A DNA stretch of 5,936 nt from the NCBI GenBank assembly GCA_937892025.1, contig CALAVA010000004.1:1-5936 (forward strand), in the 5' to 3' direction. The translations under genes were made by a program, and so were the position numbers. The notes under the pieces were generated by a model. The model saw only the letters and a program-made list of their open reading frames with translations, was not told the DNA's origin and did not search any database. Positions 5,732-5,936 of this stretch are shown here, piece by piece. Source of the stretch: an uncultured Bacteroidales bacterium. Lineage in GTDB: Bacteria; Bacteroidota; Bacteroidia; Bacteroidales; WCHB1-69. How positions within the stretch are numbered: position 1 is the stretch's first letter; the number at the start of each line of letters is the position of its first letter.

Positions 5732-5936
5732 ATGAGTTCCTTTTATGGTGGTAAACAAGGTAGAACTTATAATATTGTTGCCAGATTTGATGAAATTTAT
5801 ATAGATTTATCTACGTTAAATGCATTAGATACAACAGCAACATATCAATCTGGTGATAGATTTAAATATAATGATAGTCAAGTTTATTTAGTTTTACCTG
5901 ACGGCGCCGGTACAATCACTCAATCAGACCTTACAG
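5732..5936 (+). CDS. Phage structural-type protein, N-terminal part (3' partial)
   Basis: An open frame of 68 complete codons starts at ATG 5732 behind a strong Shine-Dalgarno site and runs off the window. It begins MSSFYGGKQGRTYNIVARFD. The opening (M..FYGG..G..Y.IV..F) resembles a small protein family I know from structural gene clusters of phages of Gram-positive gut bacteria, of unknown exact role; this match is from memory. The visible part has no in-frame TAG. The last 40 bases are clearly richer in G+C and use C-ended codons (GAC GGC GCC), unlike the rest of the gene, so a domain border or a second join may lie near 5897. Confidence 0.7.
   Translation, partial: MSSFYGGKQGRTYNIVARFDEIYIDLSTLNALDTTATYQSGDRFKYNDSQVYLVLPDGAGTITQSDLT

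Overview
The window appears to be two unrelated genomes joined inside one open reading frame. Bases 1 to about 4614 read as AT-rich Bacteroidota chromosome. Bases from about 4621 to the end read as a structural (tail or baseplate) gene cluster of a bacteriophage that seems to read TAG as an amino acid, probably glutamine. The Bacteroidota assignment rests on a gliding-motility/type IX secretion (T9SS) type B C-terminal domain, SprB-like repeats, two TAnnTTTG promoter elements, A-rich gene leaders without Shine-Dalgarno sites, and a TrmB of the kind with an FPDPQ..KKNKRLTS segment.

Layout of the bacterial part, all on the + strand: (1) the 3' end of a large cell-surface adhesin-like protein with SprB-like repeats, a PKD domain and a T9SS type B sorting domain, closed by a near-perfect hairpin terminator (1146-1176); (2) a TetR-family regulator with its own promoter; (3) a secreted 508-residue protein made almost entirely of MORN/YwqK-type repeats; (4) a membrane-anchored protein with two PASTA domains, with a TAnnTTTG promoter; (5) trmB, the tRNA (guanine-N7)-methyltransferase, 8 bases after the PASTA gene and probably cotranscribed with it.

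After about 165 residues trmB loses its family pattern. The frame continues into some 60 residues that look like the C-terminus of a phage tail-region protein (YYLEPNTRI ... GDYII.SIS.PL...TM.I.A). From there gene starts are preceded by strong AAGGAGG sites placed directly after TAA stops, and codon choice shifts to T- and A-ended codons. The next gene (4815-5714) is interrupted by two in-frame TAG codons nine bases apart and by nothing else. Reading them as Gln gives a smooth 299-residue protein (GNF-Q-AG-Q-VYYLRF). A final gene, MSSFYGGKQG..., runs off the window end and resembles small phage structural proteins.

The most interesting point is the amber recoding. The most important caution is that the bacterial-phage junction is more likely an assembly or amplification chimera than a real prophage insertion, because genes on both sides are cut in their interior. 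No RNA genes, CRISPR arrays or insertion sequences were seen, and no gene-free stretch exceeds about 150 bases.
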